A stretch of DNA of 52,693 nt from UBA8752 sp042095055 (GTDB taxonomy: Bacteria > Bacteroidota > Bacteroidia > Flavobacteriales_D > Sanyastnellaceae). Under the pieces are notes generated by a model. The model was not told the origin of the DNA. It did not search any database and saw nothing but the letters and a program-made list of their open reading frames with translations. Shown piece after piece: positions 51,850 to 52,693 of the stretch (position 1 is its first letter; every line of letters begins with the position of its first letter). The stretch spans positions 1 through 52,693 of the forward strand of contig JBELBZ010000013.1 in the NCBI GenBank assembly GCA_042095055.1, in the 5' to 3' direction. Position numbers and translations under genes: made by a program.

Positions 51850-52693
51850 ATGAGATCAATATCCGTTGTCTTGGCCTTCTTGGCCATTGGTCAATTTGCA
51901 ATTGGACAATCCTACTACGTCGATGTCCCAGAACCCTTCCGAACGCCGGAATTCTTGGCTGTTGATCGAAGTGGCGACATATGCGGCTTTACTCCGCAGT
52001 TTTGGGGTGAATTGGAGCGTGCCGGCTATACGGTGGTGACGAATGCGCAGGCTGCACAGCTGCGAATGCCCCCCAAAGTGGAAGTCAACGAACAAGTGGT
52101 GCTGGTAGAAGTGTATCGGATTCTGATGACCGCGATGAAATTTGACCCGTCGATTCTGCCCATGCAGCGGAGGAAACTCCTGCGCTATCTCAAGGAAAGT
52201 GGCGTGACTGAGGGCTCAGATTTGGCGGTACAGGAAGGGGTCCGTCAGGGTGTTTTCGTCGCATTGCCCGACAAGATGGTCGCGTTGAATCCTGATGCGC
52301 TGGCGCCAACTATGCCCGAGACAACTGATGCTCCTTGGACACCCCCACAGATTTACAAGTTCACCTTCAACTATACATATCGCGAATCTTTTCGATGCGG
52401 GAATACAGCTACCGAACTGCGGGCAGCTATCAACGACTGGGAGACTGGTAATACACTGTGCTCCATGAGGTTTGAGCAACCCCAGCTAGCCGGTCGGTGC
52501 CCTTCGGATATCGCCCATGAGCTCATCGAAAGACTCAAAGGTGCGGCGCATTATGACTTGGATGTCAACCTGGGTAGTGCACCGCTCTTAGCCAGCACCA
52601 TTTTGACCATGGGCGAGGGTGGTGGCGATTGCGAAAGGAGGTCGGGTGCGTCTTGGATGGAGAGATTGGGAGCAGAATTAATGACAGATCGGA
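51850..52693 (+). CDS. Exported protein of unknown function, 3' partial
   Basis: An open frame of 281 codons runs off the window end. It starts MRSISVVLAFLAIGQFAIGQ, a signal peptide, followed by SYYVDVPEPFRTPEFLAVD. The mature part is mixed alpha/beta with VEVYRILMTAMKFDPSILPMQRRKLLRYLKESG and later IYKFTFNYTYRESFRCGNTATELRAAINDWETGNTLCSMRF, then CPSDIAHELIERLKG. At least four Cys in the last hundred residues could form disulfides. No family is recognised and no T9SS tail can be judged because the end is missing. It uses AGA, AGG, CGA, ATA and CTA codons more freely than the other genes, and its upstream region is AT-rich. Both could mark recent acquisition beside tRNA-Asp. Confidence 0.7.
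   Translation, partial: MRSISVVLAFLAIGQFAIGQSYYVDVPEPFRTPEFLAVDRSGDICGFTPQFWGELERAGYTVVTNAQAAQLRMPPKVEVNEQVVLVEVYRILMTAMKFDPSILPMQRRKLLRYLKESGVTEGSDLAVQEGVRQGVFVALPDKMVALNPDALAPTMPETTDAPWTPPQIYKFTFNYTYRESFRCGNTATELRAAINDWETGNTLCSMRFEQPQLAGRCPSDIAHELIERLKGAAHYDLDVNLGSAPLLASTILTMGEGGGDCERRSGASWMERLGAELMTDR

Overview
The window is a stretch of a Bacteroidota chromosome, most likely a marine-type Flavobacteriales relative. Support comes from SusC/SusD pairs, several proteins ending in type IX secretion (T9SS) sorting domains, PorT-like and PorE-like proteins, a DnaE with a fused N-terminal proofreading exonuclease, a Rho with a large Asn/Asp/Arg/Gly-rich insert, an S16 with an acidic tail, and promoters of the TTG/TAnnTTTG type. 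Base composition looks moderately GC-rich by eye (not computed). The assembly is a draft: two 100-N placeholders (17697-17796 and 43570-43669) interrupt rho and rpsP in low-complexity repeats. I see no rRNA, CRISPR array or insertion sequence, and no gene-free stretch longer than about 300 bases.

Layout. 1-6288: two tandem secreted proteins built of Cys/Asp-rich repeats, the first also carrying a FAS1 domain and SprB-type repeats. 6300-9466: a PhoD-like phosphatase, a small conserved protein, and a fusion of cysteine dioxygenase to a methyltransferase. 9501-18926: housekeeping genes pdxH, rlmI-type methyltransferase, recQ, tpiA, prmA, then porT, a DUF4199-like membrane protein, rho and a YfcE-like phosphoesterase. 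18996-20957: a PorE-like OmpA protein. 20965-33649: a minus-strand glucan (starch/maltodextrin) utilization locus with a T9SS-secreted GH13, SusC, SusD, a small lipoprotein, a secreted protein of unknown fold, a lipoprotein GH13 and a secreted sugar dehydrogenase-like protein. 33697-34431: a NUDIX-type regulator at the divergence point. 34505-40330: pfkA, gapA, a BadF/NagK-type kinase, beta-phosphoglucomutase and a GH65 maltose phosphorylase-type enzyme. 40341-50874: a lamin-tail protein, PIN-PhoH, rimM, rpsP, folE, dnaE, trxA and a DUF58 protein. 51004-52693: a small secreted protein, tRNA-Asp and a truncated secreted protein.

How the genes fit together. The locus from about 20965 to 40330 reads as one maltodextrin programme. 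Surface GH13 enzymes cut glucan, SusC/SusD import the oligosaccharides, GH65 phosphorolyses maltose to glucose plus beta-glucose-1-phosphate, PgmB makes glucose-6-phosphate, a sugar kinase may phosphorylate free glucose, and PfkA/GapA continue glycolysis. A NUDIX regulator without a NUDIX catalytic signature sits between the halves. A shared palindrome-like motif (GTGTANNTTTGACAC type) overlaps the presumed -7 boxes of its own gene, susC and the large GH13.

The items most worth a second look are the cysteine dioxygenase-methyltransferase fusion, the shared operator-like motif of the NUDIX regulator, the D-to-N change in the phosphofructokinase metal-site motif, the tiny secreted protein that resembles a free-standing T9SS sorting domain, and the compositionally distinct gene just past tRNA-Asp.
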